From NCBI RefSeq assembly GCF_002305895.1, contig NZ_CP022203.1, positions 8,218,001 to 8,282,000 on the forward strand: 64,000 bases of DNA. Direction: 5' to 3'. Shown in pieces: positions 26,267 through 34,203 of this stretch (position 1 is the first letter of the stretch; each line of letters begins with the position of its first letter). The stretch comes from Corallococcus macrosporus DSM 14697. Lineage in GTDB: Bacteria > Myxococcota > Myxococcia > Myxococcales > Myxococcaceae. Under the pieces are notes generated by a model. That model was not told the origin of the DNA and made no database searches. It was given only the letters and a program-made list of their open reading frames with translations. A program made the position numbers and the translations under genes.

Positions 26267-27475
26267 ATGAAGCGTTTGTTCAACCGTTCGTCCTCGCGAC
26301 TCTCCGCCGCGGCGCTCGCGCTGTCCCTGCTGGGAGGCTGTGACGACTCGGGCGATGACTCCACCGGGTCGCTGTATGCCATCACCACGCAGGACCTGAA
26401 CGCCGACCCGGCGGTGAGCTACGTGGTGGTGACGCGGGACGCGGAGCGGAGCGCGGAGCTGTCGCTGGACGGCGCCATCCCCGTGACGGGCCGCGCGCTG
26501 GGCGTGGGCGTCCGCAAGTCGGGCCACGTCTACGTGGTGTCGGACGACAGCCCCACCGTGACGCGCTACTCGCTCACCGAGGCGGGCGGCCTGGAGCAGA
26601 CGGGCACGGTGAGCTTCGCCAGCCTGGGGGTCATGTCGCTGGGCGAGTACCAGGCGAACTTCCAGTTCGTGTCGGACACGAAGGCGTACTTCTTCGACGG
26701 CATCACCGCGCAGGTCGTCATCTGGAACCCCACGGCAATGAGCGTCACCGGCAGCATCCCGCTGGGTGAGCTGGAAATCGAGGGCACGGAGATGGCCTTC
26801 TCGGGCTCGGTGCTCTCGCACGACGGGCAGCTCATCGTCCCGGTGGGCTGGCGCCCCGCGGTGGGCGTGGGCATCACCCAGCAGGCGGGCGTGGTCAGCG
26901 TGGACACGGCGACGGACACGGCGACCATCGCCACGGACCCGCGCTGCGGCTACACGCATGACCCGGTGCTCGGCCCCGACGGCAAGGTGTACCTCGCGAC
27001 GGAGGCCTATGGCGCGGCCGTGCGCCGGACGCAGGGCGACGAGGTGCCGGAGCCGTGCCTGCTCCGCTTCGACCCGCGGACGCGCACGTTCGACGCGGAC
27101 TTCTACCGCCCCCTGTCGGCGCTCGCGGGCGGCGGCACCGCGGGCTCGCTCGTCCCCGGCCCGTCGGGCACGGCGTACCTGCGCGTGCTGGATGAGGGCG
27201 TCGCCCCGGTGCTGGAGGGCACGCACCCCCGCGGCGTCGCGAGCGGCGCGGGCTGGCAGTGGTGGCAGCTCGACCTGTCCACGCTGGCGGCGACGCACGC
27301 CACCCAGTTCCCGGCCACCTCGGGCAGCAGCTTCCTCTTCCACACCGAGAGCCAGACGCTCTACACGGAGTTCGGCGCGGGCTCCGCGACCACGACGCTG
27401 CACGTGCTGGGTGACCACGGCCGGTCCACGCTGACGACGCGGGGCCTGTCCTTCTCGCTGGTCCAGCTCCGCTAG
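26267..27475 (+). CDS. Iron-regulated lipoprotein, MxcI-like
   Basis: A 402-residue lipoprotein with signal peptide ending LLGGC (about residue 25). The mature part is beta-rich with repeated blades of the form YVVSDDSPTVTRYSL, YFFDGITAQVVIW and LIVPVGW, so a beta-propeller is likely. It resembles MxcI, the lipoprotein encoded with the myxochelin siderophore genes and their TonB-dependent receptor in myxobacteria; this match is from memory. The Fur box and promoter upstream support a role in iron or siderophore handling at the outer membrane. AGGAAGG precedes ATG 26267. No siderophore synthesis genes are in the window. Confidence 0.7.
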   Translation: MKRLFNRSSSRLSAAALALSLLGGCDDSGDDSTGSLYAITTQDLNADPAVSYVVVTRDAERSAELSLDGAIPVTGRALGVGVRKSGHVYVVSDDSPTVTRYSLTEAGGLEQTGTVSFASLGVMSLGEYQANFQFVSDTKAYFFDGITAQVVIWNPTAMSVTGSIPLGELEIEGTEMAFSGSVLSHDGQLIVPVGWRPAVGVGITQQAGVVSVDTATDTATIATDPRCGYTHDPVLGPDGKVYLATEAYGAAVRRTQGDEVPEPCLLRFDPRTRTFDADFYRPLSALAGGGTAGSLVPGPSGTAYLRVLDEGVAPVLEGTHPRGVASGAGWQWWQLDLSTLAATHATQFPATSGSSFLFHTESQTLYTEFGAGSATTTLHVLGDHGRSTLTTRGLSFSLVQLR

Positions 27476-27499
27476 TCCCCGCCGCCCACGGAAGTCCCC

Positions 27500-27526
27500 G
27501 GGGCTCCGCGCACGCCGCGGAGCCCC
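27500..27526 (+). terminator. Terminator-like hairpin between the paired iron genes
   Basis: A perfect 10-bp stem GGGGCTCCGC/GCGGAGCCCC with a 7-base loop lies 24 bases after the lipoprotein stop and 40 bases before the next gene. With no T-tract it may cause partial termination or protect the upstream mRNA rather than end all transcripts. Confidence 0.5.
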
Positions 27527-27566
27527 TGTCGCCGCACCCTCTATTCCACCCTCTCCTGGAGTGTCC

Positions 27567-28190
27567 ATGCGTCTTCCGTTCCGCATCGCGGGCGTCGTCG
27601 TCGTGTCTTCGCTGTGGTCCCTGCCTGCCTTCGCCACCAGCACGGGTGTCACCGGGCAGACGGGCAAGGATGGCCCCACGTGCAGCACCTGCCACCAGGG
27701 TGGGGAACTGCCCACCGTCGCCATTGAAGGGCCCGCCACGCTCGCGCCGGGCGCCACCGGCCAGTACACCTTCATCATCCGAGGCGGCCCGGCCAGGACG
27801 GGCGGCGTGGGCATCGCCGTGGACAGCGCGGCGGCCACCCTCCAGCCCGGCGCGAACACGAAGAAGCTGGGCGTGGAGCTGACCCACACCCAGCCCCAGC
27901 CCTTCACGGACAACGAGCTGCGCTTCAACTTCAGCCTCGTCGCGCCCGCGACGGACGTCACCCTCACCCTCTTCGGCGCCGGCAACTCCGCCAACGCGGA
28001 CTTCCACACCGACGGAGACCGCGCCGCCACCACGAAGCTGAGCGTGAAGGTGGGCCAGGGCACGCCCGACGCGGGCCCGGATGAGGGCGACGACGAAGGC
28101 GGAGGCTGCGCCGCCGCGGGCAGCGCGCCGCTGTGGGCGCTCCTGGTGGCCGCATCACCCGTGGCCCTGCCGCGCCGCCGCCGGAGCTGA
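27567..28190 (+). CDS. Exported CxxCH protein with MYXO-CTERM-type sorting tail
   Basis: A 207-residue exported protein. It has a signal peptide (VVVVSSLWSLPAFA), then a single CSTCHQGG motif near residue 37, an immunoglobulin-like beta domain (residues about 50-165) and an Asp/Glu-rich linker. It ends in a Cys, hydrophobic helix and arginine cluster (GGGCAAAGSAPLWALLVAAS then RRRR), which fits the MYXO-CTERM surface-sorting signal. CxxCH could bind a c-type haem or a metal. It follows the Fur-controlled lipoprotein by 91 bases on the same strand, so a role in iron or haem at the surface is plausible. The start at ATG 27567 is preceded by CTGGAG; an in-frame GTG lies two codons earlier. Confidence 0.75.
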   Translation: MRLPFRIAGVVVVSSLWSLPAFATSTGVTGQTGKDGPTCSTCHQGGELPTVAIEGPATLAPGATGQYTFIIRGGPARTGGVGIAVDSAAATLQPGANTKKLGVELTHTQPQPFTDNELRFNFSLVAPATDVTLTLFGAGNSANADFHTDGDRAATTKLSVKVGQGTPDAGPDEGDDEGGGCAAAGSAPLWALLVAASPVALPRRRRS

Positions 28191-28233
28191 GGACATCGTT
28201 TCCAGCGGGTGGGTGAGGCGCGTGCGACCGGCG

Positions 28234-28257
28234 AGGTGAAGAGGCGCCTCTTCACCT
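28234..28257. terminator. 24-bp perfect palindrome after the CxxCH gene
   Basis: AGGTGAAGAGGC directly abuts its reverse complement GCCTCTTCACCT. As RNA it would form a 10-bp stem with a GCGC tetraloop, 43 bases beyond the stop at 28190. It could end the iron transcript or be a protein-binding site upstream of the kinase-like gene. Confidence 0.45.
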
Positions 28258-28271
28258 GACGCCCATCGCCA

Positions 28272-28292
28272 TGTAAACTGCGGAGGTTTACA
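28272..28292. promoter_or_regulatory. Palindromic operator upstream of the kinase-like gene
   Basis: TGTAAAC-N7-GTTTACA is a perfect inverted repeat, AT-rich in a GC-rich background, ending 19 bases before the GTG start at 28312. The form is typical of sites for dimeric repressors. The XRE-type regulator encoded just beyond this gene (29512-29859) is a candidate binder; that link is inference. Confidence 0.5.
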
Positions 28293-28311
28293 CCCTCAAT
28301 CGGGAGTCTCC

Positions 28312-29505
28312 GTGCCCACCCACCCCTCGCAGCTCCGCTCGCACCTGATTACCGAGGAGGAGCGGGCACGCGCGCATCCCGAGCGACGGCCGACCCTCTT
28401 CCAGGTCGCGGACACGCGGTACGTCTATGTCCGCACCCTGGACACCCGCCCCAACGGCGAGGTCCTCATGCTGGCCGAGCGGCAGGAGCGCCACGGCCTG
28501 AGCGGCCCCGTCCTCATCCGGCGCGTGCGCTCGCCCGCCACGTTCGAGCGCAGACAGCGGCTGGTCGAGGAGGTCCAACTGGCCTACCGGCTGAACCACG
28601 CGGCCATCGCCAGGGTCCACCTGTTCACCGTCCAGTCAGGCAAACCCTACGTCATCATGGAGTACGTGGACGGCCCCACCCTGGATGCCGTGCTGAGCTT
28701 GATGGCCCTGCGGCGCCAGCCGGTCTCCACCGCCTTCGCCCTGTACGTAGGGGCGGAGGTCGCCGACGCATTGGCCTACGCGCACAGACTGGAGGATGAC
28801 CAGGGGGCGCGGCTGGGGCTGGTGCACCGGGACGTGAGCCCACGCAACGTGAGCGTGGGGTTGGGTGGGGAGGTGAAGCTGACGCACTTCGGCGCGGCCT
28901 ATACCCATCTGGCCGGGCGCGAGGAGACCCGGGGTGGCCTGCGCAAGGGAGATGCCGCCTACACTTCTCCGGAGTACCTGAGCTGCCTGCCCCTCACGCC
29001 CGCGGCGGACCTCTTCTCACTGGGGCTCGTCCTGCTTGAGCTGGCCACCGGGCGCCACCTCTTCCATGACGCCCTGGAGACGCCGGCAAAGCCGCCTCCC
29101 TCGCGGCACCGGGCCCCCGTGGAGGAGGAACCCTCGCTGCCGCTCACACACCTGATGATGCTGATGGACGCCTTCACGCCAGACGACGTGGAGGAGGCAA
29201 CCAGCGGGCTGCCCGAGGGGTTCCGGGCCGTGCTGGGGAAGGCCCTCCGCAAACCCGCCGCTGAGCGCTACGCCACGGCGGAGGACATGCGCGACGCGCT
29301 GCGGGAGTGCCTCGTCCAGGCCCAGGAGTCCATTGGCGGCCGCCCCTATGGCCGAAAGGAAGCCGCCGAGGAGCTCGCGCGCCTCATCACCGACGCCAGC
29401 CAGCACCGCGACGAGGCGGAGCCCGGTGACGAGCGGTTCTTCTCCTCGAAGCTGGAGGCGCATGAGCTCGGAGCGGCCCGCTTCGGTGAGACGACCGAGC
29501 CCTGA
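28312..29505 (+). CDS. Ser/Thr protein kinase-like protein, probable pseudokinase
   Basis: A 397-residue protein with the eukaryotic-type kinase fold but altered catalytic residues. The catalytic loop HRDVSPRN is intact (Asp174). However, the metal-binding DFG is replaced by HFG (His192), and the strand that should carry the ATP-anchoring Lys reads PVLIRRVR (Arg near 70). The glycine loop is not recognisable. It has no membrane segment. It is probably catalytically weak or inactive and may act as a binding partner or regulator of another kinase. GGGAG precedes GTG 28312. It converges with the XRE gene with 6 bases between stops. Confidence 0.8.
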   Translation: MPTHPSQLRSHLITEEERARAHPERRPTLFQVADTRYVYVRTLDTRPNGEVLMLAERQERHGLSGPVLIRRVRSPATFERRQRLVEEVQLAYRLNHAAIARVHLFTVQSGKPYVIMEYVDGPTLDAVLSLMALRRQPVSTAFALYVGAEVADALAYAHRLEDDQGARLGLVHRDVSPRNVSVGLGGEVKLTHFGAAYTHLAGREETRGGLRKGDAAYTSPEYLSCLPLTPAADLFSLGLVLLELATGRHLFHDALETPAKPPPSRHRAPVEEEPSLPLTHLMMLMDAFTPDDVEEATSGLPEGFRAVLGKALRKPAAERYATAEDMRDALRECLVQAQESIGGRPYGRKEAAEELARLITDASQHRDEAEPGDERFFSSKLEAHELGAARFGETTEP

Positions 29506-29511
29506 CGCCTC

Positions 29512-29859
29512 CTATCTGCCCAGCGCGCGGGCCATCGTGATGAGCGCCTCCAGTTGCGGCTCGTCCAGCTCGCGCGCCAGCGTCACCAGCCGGCGGAGCA
29601 GCGGCGGCTCCTTCTCCAGGTCGCGCCGCGCCTCCTTGCCGGGCCGGGCCAGCCCCAACAGCTCATCCGTGGAGACGCGGAGGACCATGCTGAGGCGGCG
29701 CAGCATGCCCGCGCTGGGCACCATCTTCCCCCGCTCCACGCGGCTGTAGACCATGGGGTGCATGTCCACCATGGCCGCCACCTCCACCTGGGTCAATCCC
29801 AGACGTGCCCGCGCCTCGCGCGCCGCCTTGCCCACCATCATGCCCAGTTGCTCGTCCAT
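29512..29859 (-). CDS. XRE-family helix-turn-helix regulator
   Basis: A 115-residue protein with an N-terminal Cro/CI-type helix-turn-helix: ARARLGLTQVEVAAMVDMHP followed by YSRVERGKMVPS and LRRLSMVLRVSTDELLGL. The C-terminal ~45 residues are helical (LLRRLVTLARELDEPQLEAL) and probably mediate dimerisation. It should bind DNA as a repressor or activator. It sits between two kinase-family genes, convergent with one and divergent from the other (187-base gap), so it may control either. No ribosome binding site is obvious at the ATG at 29859. Confidence 0.88.
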   Translation of the reverse strand: MDEQLGMMVGKAAREARARLGLTQVEVAAMVDMHPMVYSRVERGKMVPSAGMLRRLSMVLRVSTDELLGLARPGKEARRDLEKEPPLLRRLVTLARELDEPQLEALITMARALGR

Positions 29860-30045
29860 GTGAGGGGAAGCTAGCGCACCCGGCGGGAAGACAAGGCTCT
29901 ACCTGGGAAGTTCTTGAGGAGATAAACTCGCGCCTCCGCCCATGCCGCCGCGCGCAGCTCATCGAGAGACAGCCCCCATGCGCCCGGGAGGCGAGGCCCC
30001 TGTCAGGAGGGACGCGCACCGGAGCGGATGCCCGGGAGGAGGCCC

Positions 30046-31929
30046 ATGATGGCCCGGCGCCTTCGAGGGGACGTGGCCATCGGCACCCAGGTGGGTGGCT
30101 TCGTCGTGGAGGCCTTGCTTGGGATGGGAGGCTGCGGCGCCGTCTTCCGGGCCCGGCGGGGCGACGCGCGCTTCGCGTTGAAGCTCCAGTCGCTCGCCGC
30201 GCTGGGCGGCTGGGCCCACCGGGAGGTCGACATCCTCCGGCGGCTGGACCACCCCAACGTCGTGCGCTTCCACGCGTGCGGCCTGTGGCGGGACACCGCC
30301 CCCGAGTGGTTCTACCTGGCCATGGAGCTGGTGGAGGGGCGGCCCCTGAACCAGTGGGTGGACGAGGAGAACCCCAGTCCTCGGCAGGCGGCGGCGCTGG
30401 CGCTGGGGCTGGCCCGGGGGCTCGCGGCGGCGCACGCGGCGGGCGTCCTCCACCGGGACCTCAAGGAGTCCAACATCATGGTGCGCGACGCCACCGGGGC
30501 GCCCGTGCTCGTGGACTTCGGCGTGGGCTCCTACCCCGGCGCGCCCCGCCTCACCTGGGGGGTGCTCCCGCCCGGCACGCCGCAGTACCGCAGCCCGGAG
30601 GCGCTGGCCTTCCGCAAATCACACGCGGACGTGGAGGGGGCGCACTACGCGCCCACCGCCGCGGATGACCTGTACGCGCTGGGCGTGGTCCTCTACTGGG
30701 TGCTGACGGGCCACGCCCCCTTCCCCGCCCCCGGGACTCCCTCGGAGGTGGAGCACGTCATCTCCCAGCCTCCTGAAGCGCCTCGCGCCGTGAACCCGAG
30801 GGTGCCGGACGCGCTGGACGCGGTGTGCTCGCGGCTGCTGGAGAAGCAGCCCACGGCGCGCTTCCCCAGCGCCGCCGCCCTGGCCGAGGCCCTGGAGCTG
30901 GCGCTGGCCGCCGCGGACGGCGAGTGGGACAGGCCGCTGTGCGCGTCGTGGGAGGAGGCGCCCGCGCCCGCCGTGCCGCCTCCGCCCCAGGGTGGGCTGG
31001 AGGCCTGGCTGCACCAGGGTGAGCCCGCCTTGTCTCCGCCCAGGCGTGGCAGACGACCGGGGCGCGCCCGGCCCTCCGCCGGGGGTGGCCGCGCGAGTCC
31101 AGGGGACGCACGGGAGGAGGTGGCGCCACGTCCGGGGGGCGCGCGGATTTCGCTGAGAACCCCTCGCGGCTGGAGGCCCGCCGCGCTGGCGCTGACAGTG
31201 GGCCTCCTGACCGCGCTGACGCTCGCATGGGCGCTCACGCGACGCGAAGGCGCGCGGCCAGTGGGCAGGGAGCGCCCAGAAATGGCGTCAACCCATGCCT
31301 CACCGGAAGCTGTCCGAGCCGCGGCCCCGCCCACATCGGCGGCCCATCTCCCCGCGACCGCTGCCGCTCCCATGGCGCGCGCCCCGAAGGAAGCCTCACC
31401 CGTGAAGAAGCCAGACCTCGCTCCCTCCTCTCCGCCCCCGTCACAGCCATCACGCTCGGTGGGCTCGCTGGCCCGGCGCGCCGCCATCACGGCCGCCACA
31501 TGCACCGCGTTGGCCTGCCAGAGTGGGCCCGAGGTGCGCCCCGCGCCCCCCTCCGAGCCGTGCCCGGAGGGCGCGGTGCAAGCCATGGAGGCGCGAGGTC
31601 TCCGCATCGGTGAGCTGGGCAGCGTGCACTTCGCCCGTGGGGAGCCGAAGAACGTCACCGTGCGCGAGGGATGGGTCCGACTCCGCGTCGGGGCCACACC
31701 CTATCCCCTGGCGGGTGCGACCCTGAGCGGACGACTCATCGTGAGTGAGCGGGTCTACGGCCGCTTCACGGAGGCAGAGATGAATGGCGAGCGCTTCCCC
31801 GTGTGCATCGAGCTGCTCTATCCGGGCGACGACCTGCGCGGCCACCCTCGCGTGGCGGGAAACCATTTCCCCGCGGAGCCCATCATCCGCTCCGCCAGCG
31901 GATTGAGGCTGGTGAGGCGCTTCGAGTGA
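30046..31929 (+). CDS. Membrane Ser/Thr protein kinase
   Basis: A 627-residue kinase with all key residues: glycine loop GMGGCGAVF (26-34), Lys46 in FALKL, HRDLKESN (Asp138) and DFG (Asp157). A Pro/Arg-rich linker is followed by a membrane helix near residues 377-397 and a ~190-residue C-terminal region with an internal lipobox-like stretch (TALAC). This points to a cytoplasmic kinase with an outside sensor domain. The start at ATG 30046 is preferred because GGGAGGAGG lies directly upstream; an in-frame ATG at 30028 has a poorer site. In Myxococcus such kinases are often followed by a DUF2381 gene, as here. Confidence 0.92.
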   Translation: MMARRLRGDVAIGTQVGGFVVEALLGMGGCGAVFRARRGDARFALKLQSLAALGGWAHREVDILRRLDHPNVVRFHACGLWRDTAPEWFYLAMELVEGRPLNQWVDEENPSPRQAAALALGLARGLAAAHAAGVLHRDLKESNIMVRDATGAPVLVDFGVGSYPGAPRLTWGVLPPGTPQYRSPEALAFRKSHADVEGAHYAPTAADDLYALGVVLYWVLTGHAPFPAPGTPSEVEHVISQPPEAPRAVNPRVPDALDAVCSRLLEKQPTARFPSAAALAEALELALAAADGEWDRPLCASWEEAPAPAVPPPPQGGLEAWLHQGEPALSPPRRGRRPGRARPSAGGGRASPGDAREEVAPRPGGARISLRTPRGWRPAALALTVGLLTALTLAWALTRREGARPVGRERPEMASTHASPEAVRAAAPPTSAAHLPATAAAPMARAPKEASPVKKPDLAPSSPPPSQPSRSVGSLARRAAITAATCTALACQSGPEVRPAPPSEPCPEGAVQAMEARGLRIGELGSVHFARGEPKNVTVREGWVRLRVGATPYPLAGATLSGRLIVSERVYGRFTEAEMNGERFPVCIELLYPGDDLRGHPRVAGNHFPAEPIIRSASGLRLVRRFE

Positions 31930-31960
31930 CCCCGCGTTCCAACACCTGGGGTCTCCCGTG

Positions 31961-32881
31961 ATGAATGCCTCCGCGGCGGTCCTGCTCGTTCACTCACTCC
32001 TCACGACCCAAACCGCCGCGCCCCCGCTGTCCACTGCCGCCCCATGGGCACCGGCAGCGCGGCGCCTCACGGTGGGCCTCCAAGCCCCTCGGTTCGCCGC
32101 GCAGCCCCTGGAAGTGCGCATCAGCCCAGGAGTGGGCACGCTGCTGCTCTTCGACACGCCCGTGGCCCGCGCGGAGTTGGAGAACGAGCAGCGCTTCACC
32201 CGCGTGCGGTTGGCGGGTGACACCCTGACGCTGATGCCCTCCGCGAGCGTGGAGGACAGCGAGGCGCTGCGGCTGACCGTCCACTTCGCGGATGGCGCCG
32301 CGCCCGCGAGCGCGACCTTCCGGTTGGTGCCCCACCCCACCCTGGCCGACCGTCAGGTGGAAATCCACCGACACGCCCGAAGCGCGGACTCACTCCACGC
32401 CGAGTTGCTGGAGAAGGAGGGGGAGGTGCGCCGCCTGCGAGAAGAACTGGTACGAATGGAGGCTGCCCGGAGCCTGCCAGATGGCCTCACCGGCATGCTG
32501 GCCATCAGGCATCTGGACAAGAATGGCGTGCGGGCGCGTTGGAATGATGAACACCTCCTGCGCCATCCGCGCAACACGCTCAAGGTCAGGACCGCGACGA
32601 CCTACCGTGCCGCTGCCCGGGTGGCGGTGGCCGTCGAGTGTGAGGAACTGCGGGGGGGCGCGCCATGGGAGGCCCGGGGCGCAACCTTGGTTCCCCGCGA
32701 GGGGGCCGCGCTCCGCGTGCTCCGTGTGTGGCAGGAGGCGCCCACCGCCGCGGGCATACCAGGCCAATTCATCGTGGAGGCGGAGGCCACGGACACCATG
32801 AGCCCGGGCCCCTACACGCTGACGGTCTGGGCGGAGGGCGACAAGCGCTCCGTCATTCTGGGTAACGTGATGTTTCCGTGA
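31961..32881 (+). CDS. DUF2381 (TIGR02268) family exported protein
   Basis: A 306-residue protein of the myxobacterial DUF2381 paralogous family. It has a weak N-terminal signal peptide (AAVLLVHSLLTTQTAA), a beta-rich first half (PLEVRISPGVGTLLLFDTPV), a helical coiled-coil segment (LLEKEGEVRRLREELVRME) and a beta-rich C-terminal domain. Its function is unknown. Members are regularly encoded next to membrane Ser/Thr kinases, and here the gap is 31 bases, which suggests a shared transcript and a role as the external partner of the kinase. A GTG one codon upstream (31958) is an alternative start. Confidence 0.85.
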   Translation: MNASAAVLLVHSLLTTQTAAPPLSTAAPWAPAARRLTVGLQAPRFAAQPLEVRISPGVGTLLLFDTPVARAELENEQRFTRVRLAGDTLTLMPSASVEDSEALRLTVHFADGAAPASATFRLVPHPTLADRQVEIHRHARSADSLHAELLEKEGEVRRLREELVRMEAARSLPDGLTGMLAIRHLDKNGVRARWNDEHLLRHPRNTLKVRTATTYRAAARVAVAVECEELRGGAPWEARGATLVPREGAALRVLRVWQEAPTAAGIPGQFIVEAEATDTMSPGPYTLTVWAEGDKRSVILGNVMFP

Positions 32882-32908
32882 GCGAGGCCGCCGGGCGGTC
32901 GTCATTCC

Positions 32909-33148
32909 ATGCACCGCCCGTGTCCTCGCACACGGCACTCCAAACGCGGGTCCAACGTGTCGTGGGTGACAGCACAGGACGACTCTCACAATGCGGACCT
33001 TCCCGAGTGGAGGCGCCGCTGCATTCGAAACTACGGCGACTGCAAGGAGGGGCTGTTTGCCGGGCCCTGCTACGACTGCCTTCGCATGTGTGAAGGCCAG
33101 CAGGACTGGCCTATTGAAGTGTGCGGCCCCAAGCGGAAGAAGAGGTGA
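32909..33148 (+). CDS. Short Cys-rich protein resembling a myxobacterial toxin tail
   Basis: A 79-residue reading frame. Its last ~50 residues (LPEWRRRCIRNYGDCKEGLF, then CYDCLRMCEGQQDWP and CGPKRKKR) carry six cysteines and look like the C-terminal ends of larger myxobacterial polymorphic toxins. The first ~30 residues look non-coding and no ribosome binding site is visible. It may be the surviving 3' end of a toxin gene whose front was lost, or a small free-standing protein starting at an internal codon. The DUSAM gene follows by 7 bases, as expected for a partner gene. Confidence 0.5.
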   Translation: MHRPCPRTRHSKRGSNVSWVTAQDDSHNADLPEWRRRCIRNYGDCKEGLFAGPCYDCLRMCEGQQDWPIEVCGPKRKKR

Positions 33149-33155
33149 TGACCTC

Positions 33156-33530
33156 ATGACCGAGCGCCCTCAATGGAATTCGCTCCGTGCCCTTTCCCAC
33201 CGCGTGTTGCGGAACGGCGAGCCTCTCGTGCTCACAGAGGAAGTGCGCTCACTGCTGCTGAAGACCGCGCAAGAGGTCGCCATCCGCGATGCTGACGCTG
33301 CGTTGGCCACGGATGAGGGCGTCTTGGCGCTGATGCATGAGGCCACACGCCGCATCACGGAGGGCTCGAACAGGCTCACGGATGCGCTGCATGTGATGTG
33401 GCAGCACCAGCGTGTTGGCGATTACGACAGCGCGCGGAAGCTCATGCGTGACGTGTTGGCCGTCGAAGTCGTGCCGTACTACCGGGAGCTTGCACAAGGC
33501 CAACTCGAAGACATGGACGACGAGGCGTAG
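33156..33530 (+). CDS. DUSAM-domain protein
   Basis: A 124-residue soluble helical protein of the DUSAM family (TIGR02267), which is expanded in Myxococcus and Stigmatella. Matching segments include EEVRSLLLKTAQEVAIRDAD, RRITEGSNRL and the C-terminal LAVEVVPYYRELAQGQLEDM. Function is not established. The tight placement after a toxin-tail-like frame suggests an immunity or antitoxin-type role; that is inference. The start at ATG 33156 follows GAGGTGATG, and a longer in-frame reading would overlap the preceding frame. Confidence 0.82.
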   Translation: MTERPQWNSLRALSHRVLRNGEPLVLTEEVRSLLLKTAQEVAIRDADAALATDEGVLALMHEATRRITEGSNRLTDALHVMWQHQRVGDYDSARKLMRDVLAVEVVPYYRELAQGQLEDMDDEA

Positions 33531-33651
33531 CGTCCTCGTCAGGAGCGCTCCCTGGGAGAGGTCCTCCGGGCCCTCTGCGCCGATGTCATCCGGCAGAGCG
33601 GGACACGCGTCGAACCGGGGAGCACGCCTGGACTCCATTTGGAGCCCCCCC

Positions 33652-33879
33652 ATGACCGTGGATGCCGTCATCCAGGAGCCCGCGCGCGCCGTCCTGGCAC
33701 GGGTGCTCAACAGCGCCAACCGGCGCACCGTGTGGCCCCTGCGTGGACGGGGCTCGGAGGCCGGATACCTACTCTCACTCCACCGAGTCTTTCGCCTCGC
33801 TGGCGGCACGCCCCCCCCCCACACACACCTGAGCCCAGCGAGAATGCCCCCTCCGAAGCGAAATGCTTCGGGCGGGTGA
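33652..33879 (+). CDS. Possible short ORF or gene fragment
   Basis: A 75-residue frame from ATG 33652 with GGAG 7 bases upstream. The first ~40 residues (MTVDAVIQEPARAVLARVLN and on) show coding-like third-position bias. After about residue 42 the bias fades and the frame crosses a C10 tract. It looks like the 5' end of a gene that has decayed or been shifted at the homopolymer. No family recognised. Confidence 0.3.
   Translation: MTVDAVIQEPARAVLARVLNSANRRTVWPLRGRGSEAGYLLSLHRVFRLAGGTPPPHTHLSPARMPPPKRNASGG
33811..33828. repeat. C10(AC)4 simple-sequence tract
   Basis: Ten cytosines are followed directly by four AC dinucleotides. Such tracts are prone to slippage and to sequencing error. It lies inside the possible short ORF. 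Confidence 0.95.
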
Positions 33880-34203
33880 CCGCGCCTCACAGCACGAACC
33901 GTCACGTCCGTGGGGCGCAGCCTCGGTCAGGCCCCCGACCCATGACACACCCGCTGCAGCTTTACCTCCGAGCTGTCCGATTTGACGGGGGCAATTAAAC
34001 TTTGGGTAGGGCACTTCACACCGAGCACCCCGCATGCACTGCGAGTCAGCCCGGACCGGTAGAGTTGCATTGGAGAAAGCAAGCCGGTTTGAATCGCTGC
34101 GCGCCACGGGGGCGTCCAGCCTCCATGAGGGTCGGAAAGCCTTACCTATTCACGCTGTCCATCCAGCGCCATGGAGTTGCGTTTCGAAGTGGGGGGAGTC
34201 TTC

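Larger units (their letters stand above)
33531..34203. other. Decayed intergenic stretch before the secretion cargo module
   Basis: This 673-base region has no firm gene. It contains a possible short ORF (33652-33879), a C10(AC)4 tract (33811-33828) and an AT-richer block (about 33960-34160) that probably holds the promoter of the following operon. TTGACG at 33982-33987 could be a -35 element, but the matching -10 (GGTAGG) is poor. Confidence 0.45.
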
